This document shows, one piece after another, positions 1-11,100 of a DNA stretch of 64,000 bases. A program made the position numbers and the translations under genes. Under the pieces are notes generated by a model. The model ran no database searches. It worked only from the letters and a program-made list of their open reading frames with translations, and had not been told where the DNA came from. The DNA lies in the NCBI RefSeq assembly GCF_027244095.1, contig NC_069657.1, positions 411,833,063-411,897,062 on the forward strand, written 5' to 3'. Source of the DNA: Hemicordylus capensis. Taxonomy: Eukaryota > Chordata > Lepidosauria > Squamata > Cordylidae. Positions within the stretch are counted from its first letter, which is position 1, and each line of letters begins with the position of its first letter.

Positions 1-630
1 AAAGGATCATAATACAACACTGGAAGAACAAATTTACTCCTGAATTACAACTTTGGATTACTGATATGTGTTTTCTGTCAACATTCGGACTGTGATTTTT
101 TACCCACCGGCAAGGTGTAGAAGAGGCTTTCTCAGTGATCTGGCAGAACTTTAATGAATTGTTTATGCTTTGAAATATAGGCCATATCGCCTCGAGGGTG
201 GTTTTAAAACAATCCCTCCCACCCACCCACCCACCCATTGTATCTTATTGTGTTCAAGATGTGTTTAAGGGATTTCCCTTTTTTCTTTCTCTCCCTCCCT
301 CTCTTTCTCAGGGAAATAATAGTCACATGTATTATTATCCTTGATGATGTTTATATGCTGTAACCTTATTGCAATAAAAGAGAAAGAGGGGTCAAAATTG
401 TCCTTCCCTCCTACTACAGCATTCTGACTTGGAAAGAAATAGTATTTCCCTATCACTTGGCAACTTGGAGGCGGTGAGAGGGGCAGGATGCATCAGGATA
501 CCCACTTAGGAGCCTCTGGGACTTACTCATATGTAAAAGGAGTGGAGACTCTAATGTGCTGCTTTTGGCCTGCTTACTTGGAGAGCAAGGCCAGAAAAAG
601 ACTTCTGCGTTGCTTGCTACCTGGTGATGG
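1..630. other. Intergenic DNA, no gene recognised
   Basis: No splice-flanked open frame or known family is seen. The only landmark is a short CCCA-type simple repeat near 218-237 with pyrimidine-rich sequence after it. Confidence 0.5.
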
Positions 631-938
631 GAGGAGAGCTGGTCCTGTGGTAGCAAGCATGACTTGTCTCCTTAGCTAAGCAGGGTCCACCCTGGTTGCA
701 TATGAATGGGAGACTACATGTGTGAGCACAGTAAGATATTCCCCTTAAGGGGTGGGGCTGCTCTGGAAAGAACATCTGTATACAGAAGGTCCCAGATTCC
801 CTCCCTGGCATCTCCAAAAAAGGGCTGAGAGAGACTCCTGCCTGCAACCTTGGAGAAGCTGCGCCTATCTGTGAAGGCAATACTGAGCTAGATAGACCAA
901 TAGTCTGCTTCAGTATATGTTAGGTTCCGATGTTCCTA
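631..938 (+). repeat. 5S rRNA/tRNA composite SINE, copy 1
   Basis: The head has AGCTAAGCAGGGTC and GAATGGGAGAC, matching the A-box and C-box of 5S rRNA. The middle (about 750-825) looks like a degenerate tRNA ending in CCCTGGCATCTCC. The tail, with GAGCTAGATRGACCAATRGTCTG, is common to the SINEs of this window. It lies head-to-tail with the next copy. Confidence 0.8.
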
Positions 939-944
939 ATCTAG

Positions 945-1212
945 GACATCCCTTAGCTAAGCAGGGTCCACCCTGGTTGCATATGAATGGGAGACTTGAT
1001 GTAGGAGCACTGGAAGATATTTCCCTCAGGGGATGGAGCTGCTCTGGGAAAATCAGAAAGTTCCAAGTTCCCTCCCTGGCATCTCCAAGATAGGGCTGAG
1101 AAAGATTCCTGTCTGCAACCTTGGAGATGCCACTGCCAGTCTGTGCAGACATTACTGAGCTAGATGGACCAGTGGTCTGGCTCAGTATATGGCAGCTTCC
1201 TATGTTCTTTCC
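945..1212 (+). repeat. 5S rRNA/tRNA composite SINE, copy 2
   Basis: Same family as the copy just upstream, about 10 bp away. It lacks the first 35 or so bases of the head and starts close to the 5S A-box (AGCTAAGCAGGGTC at 955-968). It ends with the shared tail, GGCAGCTTCCTATGTTC. Confidence 0.8.
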
Positions 1213-2357
1213 TAGCCCATGTTCATCTGGACACAGGTACAGGTGGAAATGAGATCATAGCTGCTGACCCTGCCCCCTGTATGCATGTTTGTTGGAATGT
1301 GTTAAAGATCCAAGATGAGTAGGTTCTACCCACACAATCAGGGAGATTGTGCAAACGTTCTCTAGTCATGTACAGTAAATGGAACCTACAGACATACAGT
1401 TTGCGCCATGTAGGATCTGCCAGCTACGCCTGCCAGTCTCTTCTGCCCTTTGCAAACAGTTACATTTGAGAATGGTGTGGTAATAACACTTCTGAGCATG
1501 TTCAAGAGCATCATTTGCTGGCAGAGAGCGAGGGATCTGTAGCTTCCTCTTGCCTCTGTTGACTGCTGAAGTGACGTATTGAATTTGAAGGCAGAGGAAA
1601 CTAGAAGTCTCATGCTCTCTAGCAAGAAATGATACATGCGATCATGTTCAGGAGTATTATTTCCCTGAAGGAGTGGACAGAAAGGCCACTCCTGTTTGTT
1701 ACAAAACATTCCCCATCCTCCTTCTCCGGGGTACTTAGTTTGCTAGGAAAGAGACTGGGGGAACCAGCAGGGAAGGATATTGTATGCTTCCTCTGTTGTT
1801 ATATCCAAGCATTAATGGGGGGGGGGGGATTGAAAAAACTCCAGCTTTTGTCTAAGCATTCACCTGAAGAGCTCAGAAAAAGTCAATGGATTCTAAGGCA
1901 AGTTAGGGGGCATGCACTCGTCACTAATGGAAGTGGTTAGGGTATTCTTACCCCTGGGAAAATTGGTACCTTCTGCCCATCCAGGTTTGCAGACTTAGTG
2001 TCATCTTGGACCCCACTGTGCTTTTCGAGAAGCAGGTTGCTATGGGCTCTAAAACAGCTTTAAAAAAATCAACTACACCTGTTATTAGCATGGCCAAAAA
2101 TAGATAAGGATTATAGTTTAAACTGCTTTCTCTTCTGAATGAAACTAATTAATGTTTGCCCCTCTTGAGGTTCACCATGTTTGGGGGGGGAAAGGTGCCA
2201 CTCTTCAAATGTATCCTGTTGTTTTGGCTGCACTGAAGAAGAAAAAAATTAAAGCAATAATATTCAGTTTTGTCAGTTAAGCTGCAGTTGGAAAGAGAAC
2301 TCTCCCACTGATAATATAATTAAGTTTTTTTGCTAACATTAAATGGTCAGAGGGGAG
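1213..2357. other. Intergenic DNA, nothing recognised
   Basis: No exon or clear repeat family is recognised. A G homopolymer lies at about 1818-1828. The minus-strand open stretch at 1386-1709 has no known domain, no splice context and no similarity I recognise. Confidence 0.4.
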
Positions 2358-2578
2358 TTAGGAATATAGGAAGCTGCCTTCTACAGAGTCAGATCATTGG
2401 TCCATCTAGCTCAGTATGCAAGCATGCAGATGCTCTTCCCAGAGTGACCCCATCTCCAAAGGGGAATATCTCGTAGTGCTCACATGTGCTCTCCAATTCA
2501 AATGCAAACCAGGGCAGACCCTGCTTTGCAAAGGGGGCAATTAATTCTTGCTACCACAACACCAGCTCTCCTCCCATA
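2358..2578 (-). repeat. 5S rRNA/tRNA composite SINE, reverse
   Basis: On the minus strand it reads 5S-like head, degenerate middle, then the tail. On the plus strand it opens with the reversed tail (ATAGGAAGCTGCC, then GGTCCATCTAGCTCAG) and closes with the head complement GCTACCACAA. Part of the central tRNA-like region is missing. Confidence 0.75.
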
Positions 2579-2859
2579 GACAATTTTTTGTAATGCCCCC
2601 CGCCCCGCCAGCATGCTGTCAGGTTCCTCACGCCATAGTATGCCCAAAATGGCCCAGCTGTGATGAGACAATCTAATAGCTATTAGGCTTCATAGTCAGC
2701 TGTTTACACACACTGAACCTGCCACACACTGATGACAACTAATTGCTGCCTTTTGAAGCAATTTTCTTTCAGGAAAAAAAAATGGGTTAGTGACTTTGAA
2801 GAGGGGTGAGGCTGCTTTCTGCTATAATGTTTGGCTTTGTGCAACTGTTCATAGGAAGC

Positions 2860-3448
2860 ATAGGAACGTCGGAAGATTGCTTATACCAAGTCAGACCACT
2901 GGTCCATCCAGCTCAGTTTTATCTACACTGACTGGCAGTGGTTCTCCAAGTCTTTGCCTGGGGCCTTCTGCACACTACGGACGTGCAAGGAACCATTCGA
3001 CGCTCCATTCTAGGAGTGCTAAAACCAGTTCAGGCAACCGGTGTTTGAACCAGTTCAGAGGGGGCAGGGGGTTCGTTTTAAGGGGCAAAGGAGCTGCCTC
3101 CCTACCAGCCCCCACTTTCCCCAAAAGTGTGCGCACGGGGCTGCAGTGTGCCTCCTTGCAGCCGGGATCAGCGTTGCCACACAAATGGCCAACGCACATG
3201 CGTGCCGTGTGCATGAGCATCAGCCATTTGTGTCACGATGTTGATCCCAGCTGCAAGGAGGCATGCTGCAGCCCCGCACACCTGTTTTTGGAAGAGCACC
3301 AGCGGGGGGGGGAGCAGGGGTGGGTAGGTAGGCAGTGCCTTCCCTGCTCCTTAAAGCGACCCCCTCAGGGTGCACGGAACTAGTTCCGAGCACATCCCTA
3401 CTGCACACAAAGCAGATCCTTGACCACTGAGCAACAGCTCCATCCCAT
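2860..3448 (-). repeat. tRNA-type SINE split by a foldback element
   Basis: The two halves are 2860-2975 and 3401-3448. The left half is the shared tail in reverse. The right half is the complement of a tRNA-like head with a GAGC/TGGTC A-box-like piece. Removing 2976-3400 and one copy of CTGCACAC restores a continuous SINE. Confidence 0.75.
2976..3400. mobile_element. Foldback hAT-type non-autonomous element (TAGGG family)
   Basis: The ends are TACGGACGTGC and GCACATCCCTA, inverted versions of a TAGGGATGTGC terminus. The 8-bp target duplication CTGCACAC is perfect (2968-2975 and 3401-3408). The interior has long inverted arms, for example CCTCCTTGCAGC against GCTGCAAGGAGG. No transposase is present. 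An 8-bp duplication is the hAT hallmark. The 197-codon open frame across it is incidental. Confidence 0.85.
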
Positions 3449-3527
3449 AATGTGCACTGAATCCACCACATGCGCAGCTCAGCTCAGTTCTGCATCATGT
3501 GAAACAGATCACAAATCTTTGAACAGA

Positions 3528-3705
3528 GATGGCCAACCTGAGGCTCTCTAGCTATTGCTGGGCTACAACTTCCATAAACCTCAGCTACAATCCAGTTTGT
3601 TGCTGGACAACTTCCATCATCGCCCACTGCAACCATCTGCAGCTGGGAGTTATGAGAATTGTAGTCCAGCCACAGCTGGAGAGTCTCAAGTTGGCCCCCA
3701 TCCTT
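3528..3705. mobile_element. Palindromic hAT-like MITE, diverged copy
   Basis: Carries the arm words of the family seen at 4600 and 55737 (GGGCTACAACTTCC; AGTTATGAGAATTGTAGTCC) in inverted order. Ends and target duplication are not clear. Confidence 0.6.
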
Positions 3706-3954
3706 GAACATGAACAACAACAAAATCAATCAAAGAAAATTATATAATTTCAAATAAAATATAATGTGGTGTTTCCTGGGCCACATGTCTGGAAGGCAAT
3801 TTTTCACTTTAGTTGTCATACCAGCTTGCTCACTGTCCTACTAGAAACTACTTTGATCCACTCCTCTGCATGCTTACCTGGTGGTGAATCACACTGAAAT
3901 CAGTGTGACTTTCCTCCACATAAATGCACATAGGATCAGGCTAAGCGACAAGGG

Positions 3955-4045
3955 CAGTGAGTGTGCCAGAGCAAACTGAGATTGTTTAAACCACCTTAGG
4001 ATTGTTTTAATGAAAGGCGATATAAAAATTTAACACAAACAAACT
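3955..4045 (+). repeat. LINE 3'-end fragment, L2-like
   Basis: Contains AAACCACCTTAGGATTGTTTTAATG and then GGCGATATAAAAATTT, the usual tail pattern of reptile L2-like elements (AAACCGCC, then GGCGGTATAAA). Only the tail is present. Confidence 0.5.
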
Positions 4046-4261
4046 TCCCACTGAACTTACTTCTGAGTAAACACAGTTAAGATCATGCTGTAAACATAGT
4101 CCTAACCTAAACGGTTTTACTCAAAATTAAGTCCCATATTTATTTACTTAGCTCCTACCAAGGAACATAGGAAGCTGCTTTCTACAGAGTCAGACCATTG
4201 GTCCATCTAGCTCAGTACTGCCTACGCAGAATGGCAGCAGCTCCTCCAAGGTTATAGGCAG

Positions 4262-4900
4262 TGTTACCTGTGAATTAGCCATAGCAGCACCATTTTGAAT
4301 GAACTGAGCAAAGGTCTGCTCCATTTTGCATGCTGCTAGCTCCCACGTAGGTCTCATTTGTTCTCTTTCTTACCCTGCTGTGAAAAGCCTTGAATTTAGC
4401 AACAAGATGCAAAGTACTGTTTCTTCCTGCAGGATGCACCAATCACAGGCAGGAAAGTTACTAATAAGGAGAGCAGCGCACTAGGAGATAAAGTATTTAT
4501 GACACTAACAAAGTGAACCATAGAATCTTCAAAGACTAACCTAGTGATATAATGTAGGGACTTCCTGTTAAGCTTGTTGTTACTGATTATGCTATAGACC
4601 AGGGATTCTCAGTGTTGGGTCCCCAGATGTTATTGGACTTCAACTCCCATAATCCCTAACCAAAGGCCACGTGGGCTAGGGATTATGGGAGCTGAAGTCC
4701 AATAATATCTGGAGACTCAATGTTGAGAATCCCTGCTATAGACTGTATCAAATCTGTATAAAAGCCCCCGGCTCTGTGAAGCGATTCCCAGGGTCTGCCT
4801 TTTGCTTTGCAGAGTCAAATAAAGCTTTGAAAACGGTCTCCATTTTGGTGCATGTGATTGGCTTGCGCACCAGGCTACATATCCCGGTTTTTCGTTAACA
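4262..4900 (+). mobile_element. Solo LTR, ERV1/gammaretrovirus-like fossil
   Basis: Begins TGTTAC and ends GTTAACA (TG...CA with short inverted ends), flanked by a 4-bp duplication GCAG at 4258-4261 and 4901-4904. Inside are a TATA box (TATAAAAG, 4757-4764) and a poly(A) signal (AATAAA, 4818-4823) about 60 bp apart, as in a U3-R layout. No internal viral sequence accompanies it, so it is a solo LTR left by recombination. Net length is about 495 bp without the hAT element inside it. It is younger than the SINE it entered and older than that hAT element. The ERV1-like label rests on the 4-bp duplication and general layout and is tentative. Confidence 0.7.
4600..4735. mobile_element. Palindromic hAT MITE inside the solo LTR
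   Basis: Ends are CAGGGATTCTCAG and GAGAATCCCTG. The whole element is one near-perfect hairpin. The 8-bp duplication CTATAGAC is perfect (4592-4599 and 4736-4743). It is the youngest layer at this site. Confidence 0.9.
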
Positions 4901-5037
4901 GCAGGAGTCTCTCTTAGCCCTATCTTGGAGATGCCAGCTAGGAAACAGAACATTCTGCAATCTGCAAGCATGCAGGTGCTCATCCACTGAGCTACTTGCC
5001 CCTTCTCCTAAAGGGAATACCTTACTGCAAGGTTTCT

Positions 5038-5159
5038 GAACCTTGGGCCCCCAGATGTTGTTGGACTACAACTCCCAGAATCCCCAGCCACCAAGGCCAT
5101 GTCTGGGGATTCTGGGAGTTGTAGTCCAACAACTGGGGGCCCAAGGTTCAGAAACCCTG
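5038..5159. mobile_element. Palindromic hAT MITE inside the SINE
   Basis: Near-perfect hairpin: arm ATGTTGTTGGACTACAACTC and its complement flank a short centre. The flanks CCTTACTG and CCTTACCG form an 8-bp duplication with one mismatch. Confidence 0.85.
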
Positions 5160-5499
5160 CCTTACCGTGCTCACATGTAGTCTCCCTCTCAAATGCAACC
5201 AGAGCAGACCTTGCTTAGCGGAGGGATCAAGTAATGCTTGCTACCACAAGACCACATAGCATAGTTTTAAAAAGAAGCAAGTCCCACTCTGCTCAGTGGG
5301 ACAAAAGCCTAAGAGGACAGGGCTGTGTGAAGAGCTGCTATGAACATATACCACCCAATACGACACCCCACTTGATGCTTCTTTCCGACACCCTTTTCAG
5401 CTCCATGATCCCCTCAGAGTCGCACGCCGTTGAAGACAGCAAGAAAATCCATAATGGCCACAAGGGAGCAAAACCTCAGCCACGACAATCCACTTCTCC

Positions 5500-5970
5500 G
5501 AAGTCGATTAAACTTCCATGTTTTACGCATGCGCACATGCCCGCAGAGAACGGCGGGGAAGGAGTCAGGGATGCCCTCAACGAAGATGGCGCTCGCCTCT
5601 TTGGCGCGCTGGAAGCCGAAGAAAACGGCCGCTCAGGAGGTGTTTCAATTTTGCGTTCCGGAGTAGCGTTTTGCTCTTCTTTTGCCGCAGAGCACGCGCG
5701 AAGGCTCTATCGGGAGTAATTGCGGAGGAAAGGAAAGAAGCAAGGCGGGAGTTCAGGTAGGCTCGATGGCGGGGACTGTCAGTGCCAACAGTTCGCCTGG
5801 GGAGAGAGCGTGCCTTTCCCACAGAACCATGAAAAGACGAGAGGGACGGATCCTCGTGCCTCTAAAGGGCACTTCCTGGCTCAAGGAGGAGAAGCCCGTT
5901 TCTAAGAGAGCGCCGCCCTCAGAAAGCAATGGGTGACGTCACTATGACGGAGCTTCCACGTGGGGCACCG
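5500..5970 (+). promoter_or_regulatory. TAF1A: CpG-rich promoter patch of TAF1A
   Basis: The only CpG-rich stretch just upstream of the TAF1A coding exons. Sites visible are an NRF1-like CGCATGCGCA (5526-5535), a YY1-like AAGATGGCG (5583-5591), a perfect CRE TGACGTCA (5934-5941) and an E-box CACGTG (5957-5962). No TATA box is seen. NRF1 plus YY1 without TATA is typical of housekeeping promoters, which fits a general RNA polymerase I factor. Transcription probably starts near 5540-5600; the exact start cannot be read from sequence. Confidence 0.65.
5586..5756 (+). other. TAF1A: Inferred 5' untranslated exon 1 of TAF1A
   Basis: A good splice donor, CAG|GTAGGC, follows 5756. The first coding exon opens only two bases before its ATG, so an upstream non-coding exon is needed. 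The left edge is a guess. The ATG at 5586, inside the YY1-like site, opens a short frame that stops at 5664-5666. If included in the mRNA it would act as an upstream ORF. Confidence 0.5.
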
Positions 5971-7564
5971 CCTCCCCACACCCTGAAACAACAACAACAA
6001 CAAACTACCAGAAAGCGGAGCCCCTACTAAGGTGTTGTTTCGTTGTTGTTAGTGGTGTTTGCAAACAACTACCACCAAACTGAAGACTTCGCTGTTTAAA
6101 GCATTTAAATGTAACCCTGACAATGCAAATGGAGGCGGCAGTCGGAGGTATACTTCTCTGGGAGCAGATCCCGTTGAACGCAGTAGGATTTACTTACGCG
6201 TAGACATGCACAGGTTTGCACTGACAGCGCATTCATATCATATTGGTATGAATTGTAATCTTATTAGATCAGTGAAACGTCTTTCTCACTGCAGTTTAGA
6301 GATCAGGCAGAGAGAATAGTATATAGTATAGTATATACCCTGCAGTGTCGTGCAGTGTTAATATTTCATGTTAGAGGCTGGACTGAGGTTTGTTTGGATT
6401 TCCAGCCTCAGATTTTCCATGTAAAACAAGATCAGTCAAGTTCTTTTGTCCCAGCCCAAATCCTCAAGCTCCACTGGCTTACATGTAGACATATTGCACT
6501 TCTATATTAAAAATTCCCCTGCATTTAAAAAGCCCACGTGTGAGCAAGGAACTTCTCTCTCTTTTGATTACTGATACTGCCCCGCCCCCCCCGAAAAATG
6601 GGCTGCATACAAACTTGATGTCCAGTCACATCTACAATCAAATCTTTGATTTCTCCATTGATATCTATGGACCTGCCCTTGAGGAGAAAAAAGATCTAAG
6701 GAACCAGCTCTGGATTTCAGTATAACAAAGCTATGGTTTTTCCAAATTGTTAGTATTGTGTCAGAACGGCAAGTGTCAGAGAAACATAGTCCTCTGGTGC
6801 CACCTGGTGGTGTCCATGAAAAGATACTGGTGATTCTATCTATTGCATATATCATATTGGCATATTATTTTTGTGCTTGTATTGTGTACACAAACAGACA
6901 CAAAATTTCATTATATGCATGTTATTACAAGCTATTATTGTATGCTAATAATGCTAGTATTAGCATATTCTGTGCTATTATATGTATGCATGCTTATTCA
7001 ATACACTTCTATTCTGCCCTTCCTTCAAGGTGCTGATTGCTCTTCTTCCACCATTAGCCTCATAAGAAGTCTGTGAGGTATGTTTAGTCTGAGAGATAGT
7101 GACTGACCCAAGATCATTGGTGCTGCTTTACAGAGTGACATAAGCAAACAACATCACCCCAAAACAGTCTATGCCCTCAGAAGTTGACGATCCAAATCTA
7201 AACGCAGTAGGCTGATGTGTTTGTCTGCTTGTTTGAATAGTGGGCTAGTAACTTGGAATCAGCATGAATCATCTGCCATTAGTGTTGCCTCCCAGAAATA
7301 TACACCAAAACATTGATTCAGAGGAAAAACTTCTTTAAAAGAGTGTATCTTTAATCACAAAGAGTTATGTGGTACCCATTGTGGGCTTTGGCTCCTAAAG
7401 AGTAAATTCCTTCATCTTAGCAAATTTCTTTGTTGGTTTTGCTGCAGCAGCCTAACAGAATTTGCTGGAACCTAAGAGTGGATTTGCACATGTGTGTCAA
7501 ATTATTAGCCAAACTTTCTTTTTTCTTGTACTACATTACAGCAAGTCAGTAGCAACACAGTACA
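5757..7564. other. TAF1A intron 1, first part
   Basis: CpG-rich up to about 5970, then AT-rich sequence with a GTATATA run at about 6316-6345. A weak MIR-like or tRNA-SINE-like stretch may lie near 7010-7120. No other gene is recognised. Confidence 0.4.
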
Positions 7565-7569
7565 AGCCA

Positions 7570-7800
7570 CCTAATGGCACAGTGGGGAAATGACTTGACT
7601 TACCAAGCCAGAGGTTGCCAGTTCGAATCCCCGCTGGTATGTCAGGCAGCAGCGATATATGAAGATGCTGAAAGGCATCATCTCATACTGCGCAGGAGAT
7701 GGCAACGGTAAACTCCTCCTGTATTCTATCAAAGATAACCACAGGGCTCTGTGGGTGCCAGGAGTTGACACCGACCTTGACAGCACACTTTACTTTAGTT
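7570..7800 (+). repeat. Sauria-type tRNA-derived SINE
   Basis: The tRNA-like head carries the B-box GTTCGAATCC (7621-7630). The body GAAGATGCTGAAAGGCATC and the 3' part GACACCGACC...ACACTTTAC follow, as in the Sauria SINE family whose tail resembles Bov-B LINEs. It lies in TAF1A intron 1 and is nearly full length. Confidence 0.8.
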
Positions 7801-8019
7801 TCCCCCATATGGCTTTGTGCAGGTTGCTTGAATTTACTTATGCTTCTATTTCTCATGCATAAAGAAGCATTATTCAGCTGAGAATTTGATCAAAACCCAG
7901 CCTTTTTTCCTTTTACAGCTGTTTATAATGACACACTCTCCCCGCCCCCCCAGTTTGTTTTTAGGAGAACTCTAATATTGTACTTCTAGCATAAATATTT
8001 TCTCTCTCTCTCTTTATAG

Positions 8020-8160
8020 AAATGGTCAGTATGGTTGAAGAACTGGGAAGGAAAAGAGAGCAGTTGCTTGCAGAAGGAGAGTCAGAGGATGGATCTGCAA
8101 CGACTGCTTCACTCCCAGGGATCTATTTACCTTTGCTCCCGAGATACTTTCATCACCCAA
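8020..8160 (+). CDS. TAF1A: TAF1A exon 2 (first coding exon)
   Basis: The acceptor is a TC-repeat tract ending TTTATAG before 8020. The ATG is at 8022 and the donor GTAAGC starts at 8161. It encodes residues 1-46, including LPGIYLPLLPRYF, and leaves phase 1. Confidence 0.85.
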
Positions 8161-11100
8161 GTAAGCTTAACTGTGTGAACAGCTCAACTTTGTGTGTATT
8201 ACTCTGTCATGGTAAAACTGATCTCAGAGCTGACAGCAAGCAAGCAAGCAGGCAAGCAAGCAAGCAACAAAGGCCCTAGAATTCCATGCTCCCATTCTGT
8301 AGTAGGTCTGCATCAACTTACATTAGGTGGCCATGGCACATTTTATGAGAGACGCCTTAGAGTTGATTTACATGATCAGAAGAATGGTGTGACGCATCCC
8401 TGCTGCACAACTTCAGACTCCAATGGGAGATTCTGTGTTTGCAACTAAACGCAAAACAAAAACCCTGCCTCTGCAAAGCTAGCATGCCAAGGAGAAGACT
8501 TCTAGCCTACCTCGACATGCTAGTTTTTGCTTTTTGCAAGTACGAGCCAAGTACAGACGCAAGCTCCCCCTATGCATTCGGATGTGCTACAGTGCTGTAC
8601 TGTACGGATACTTGCGAACATCTAGATGGGCAGTTGAAGGTTGCCATCCCCAAATCTGCAGGCCCCCCCCCCCGCCCCCAGTCCTCTTGCTTGCTCTCTT
8701 CTTTGCTTCCTGTAGGGCAAAAATCGGGGCCCTGCTAGCATGAGCAGGCAGGGGAGGATGGTGGGTGGGAGCGGAAGCTTCAGCCTTGGATGCATTTAGT
8801 AGGAGGGTTGTACTTCTGCTATATGCTGTACACCACGTACATTAACAGCAGTGTATGGATATAAGGGTGCTATTAAAATGACTGCAATTAAAGGCAAAAT
8901 CTCTGTCATCGGGCAAGGACCTGACAATCAGGAACTGTGAAACACTTCACACTAGGGCTGTTAAAAAATACTCGAGTCTTGGGCACTAGCCACATATTTT
9001 TAGAAGCCAGTTCTGCAAAGAGATTAAAAACTAACCCAGACTATAGGACCCCAGCAGAAATGTATTTTTCCATTCCTGCTCTATGTGGCTATCAGCTATG
9101 CTTTATGGCATACATTGCTTTATCTTAACTAAAGCCCTACAACCTCACTTGTGTTCGGGAAGTACCTTGTCAGTGGTAACTCGGCAGGCTTTATACACAT
9201 TTGAACTTATATATGTAATTGCTGCGGCACATTGTGACTGCTCTGTCTTTGACCCTGCAATGTCAGTGCTGCAAATTCAAAGTCAGAAATGTGCCAGCTA
9301 AGTCGTGTTTTTACTAGCGAGGTTCTTCTACCAGAGAAAGTTCCTTCCTATTTAAATTCCATTGGTACCAGATAAAATTGCTTTTTTTAAAAAAAAGAGT
9401 GTTTGCGGACTCATCAGAAACCAAGATAATCATCTGTTCATTAACCATCATTCACTATAAGCATGTGGTTGCACAACTATTTCATGAAAAATAGTTGGGA
9501 AACTGACACCATAGTGTTTTTACGAACCGATGTTTTGGCAACAGGCAGCTTTGGGGTATAAACTCTTTTTACACATTATGAAGTAGATAAGTGAAGCTTT
9601 AATGTACTTGCTTTAATGCTTTAATGTACTTACTTGCAAAATGCAGCCTTGCCTTGTGTGGGCTTGCATCTTCTTCTGTGAACTGCAATTTGAGTCCTGC
9701 ATCCAAACTGCAATGGAAACAAATGCTGCTTAACATCCATCAGCACAATTCTAATGTCGTTGCAGCAACCGGAGGCATAAAGCCCTCAGAATTTCAGAAG
9801 GATAAAGAAGATTGTTTAAACTGCATACAAGATGCCCTTTTGTGTGGTCAGTGGCAAAGGGGTGCAGAATTAATGATAAGCTATCTAGAGGCACTGGAAA
9901 ATCCCAGAAAAGAAAAACAGCAGGTAGCCCCTGAGGTAAGTCAGCAAGCTAACCCTGGGATCCTAAAATGTTCCATGGAAGAAAGTCATGCTAATTTCAG
10001 AGATCTATACTTGAATGCAATATATTTAGGAGTGAAGTAGAACATTGATTAGTCCTTTCTCTTGTCCATATTTTCCTGTGGCATGACAGAGCCCATCAGA
10101 GATGCATTATCCACTATGGTGTGTCATCTATTTCCTTGTTTTAACTGACCAGGTCCATTAAAGATGTGCCCATACTTCCTTAGTGATCATAGTTTGCTGT
10201 CACAGATTTGTGCTGCTTTGGCTTCATTTCACAGTCTTGCATCCTGTAGTGTTTATTTGTTCTGTGTGTACTTTTTCCACGACAGGAGATCTGGAGAATA
10301 GGAACTGAAATCTTGCACCATCATCCAAGGAGCAATATTGATGAGATCAACCACTTTGCGGATCGGATGAAAAATTTAGGAGTTACCAGATATTTAAAGG
10401 TGAGGAAAGCTTGAAAGGATCCTTGGGATAAAAATGATTGTTTTAGAAATCTGGCATAGCAACATTGCAAATTAAGGGGCGGGATTTGCATTGGCAGCCC
10501 CCCATGTCATGTCCCATGCCATTTCTCGAGTTGCCTGACTCTCCTGATTGACTTTTCAGGGCACACTGACTGGAGGCTGTGGAATGAAGGAAGGGGTGGG
10601 AAAGGCCCATTCTGTGAATGCACATTGCTCCCAATTCTCTGAATCCAAGCTATGGTTTCATACCTTTATTACAAAAGAGCCTGCTACTTGTGGCACCATT
10701 GTTTTATCAAGAAGCATTCCTGATTTGATTCATATAATTTTCACTAGATATTGTATTATGCCATTCTTCACTCTCATGTGGGTCAAGGTAGTCCCAGGTG
10801 TGCCCACAAAACATACTTCTTATATTCTTCTACACTGTCCCCTGGGGCTCCTTATGCAGGACGATGGGCGTGTCCCCATGCATTTTATGTAACAACAACA
10901 AATAATATTTATATACCACTTTTCAACAAAAGTTTCCAAAGCGGTTTACACAAGAGAAATAACAAATACATAAGATGGCTCCCTGTCCCCAAAGGGCTCA
11001 CAATCTAAACAGAAACATAAGACAGACACCAAGAACGGTCACTGGAAGTCCTGTGCTGGGGGTGGATCCCTGTGTGGGTAACTTGAATTTGAGAGGAGAA

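Larger units (their letters stand above)
4163..5256 (-). repeat. 5S rRNA/tRNA composite SINE split by nested insertions
   Basis: The pieces are 4163-4261, 4901-5037 and 5160-5256. The left piece is the reversed shared tail, the middle is the reversed central part, and the right is the reversed 5S-like head ending GCTACCACAAGACCA. It is the oldest layer: a solo LTR (4262-4900) and a hAT MITE (5038-5159) both lie inside it. Confidence 0.8.

Noticed and set aside
955-1000. Possible 5S rRNA gene
   Set aside because: Only the internal control words match; the flanking 5S sequence is absent and the SINE middle and tail follow.
1386-1709. 107-codon minus-strand open frame
   Set aside because: No recognised domain, splice signal or neighbour supports it; chance open frame.
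2790-3383. 197-codon open frame
   Set aside because: It runs across a non-autonomous foldback element and its inverted arms; composition follows the palindrome and no domain is visible.
5430-5760. Coding exon upstream of TAF1A (frames with MALASLARW and others)
   Set aside because: Overlapping frames in CpG-rich DNA; the ATG coincides with a YY1-like site and the frame stops before the donor. Treated as 5' UTR.
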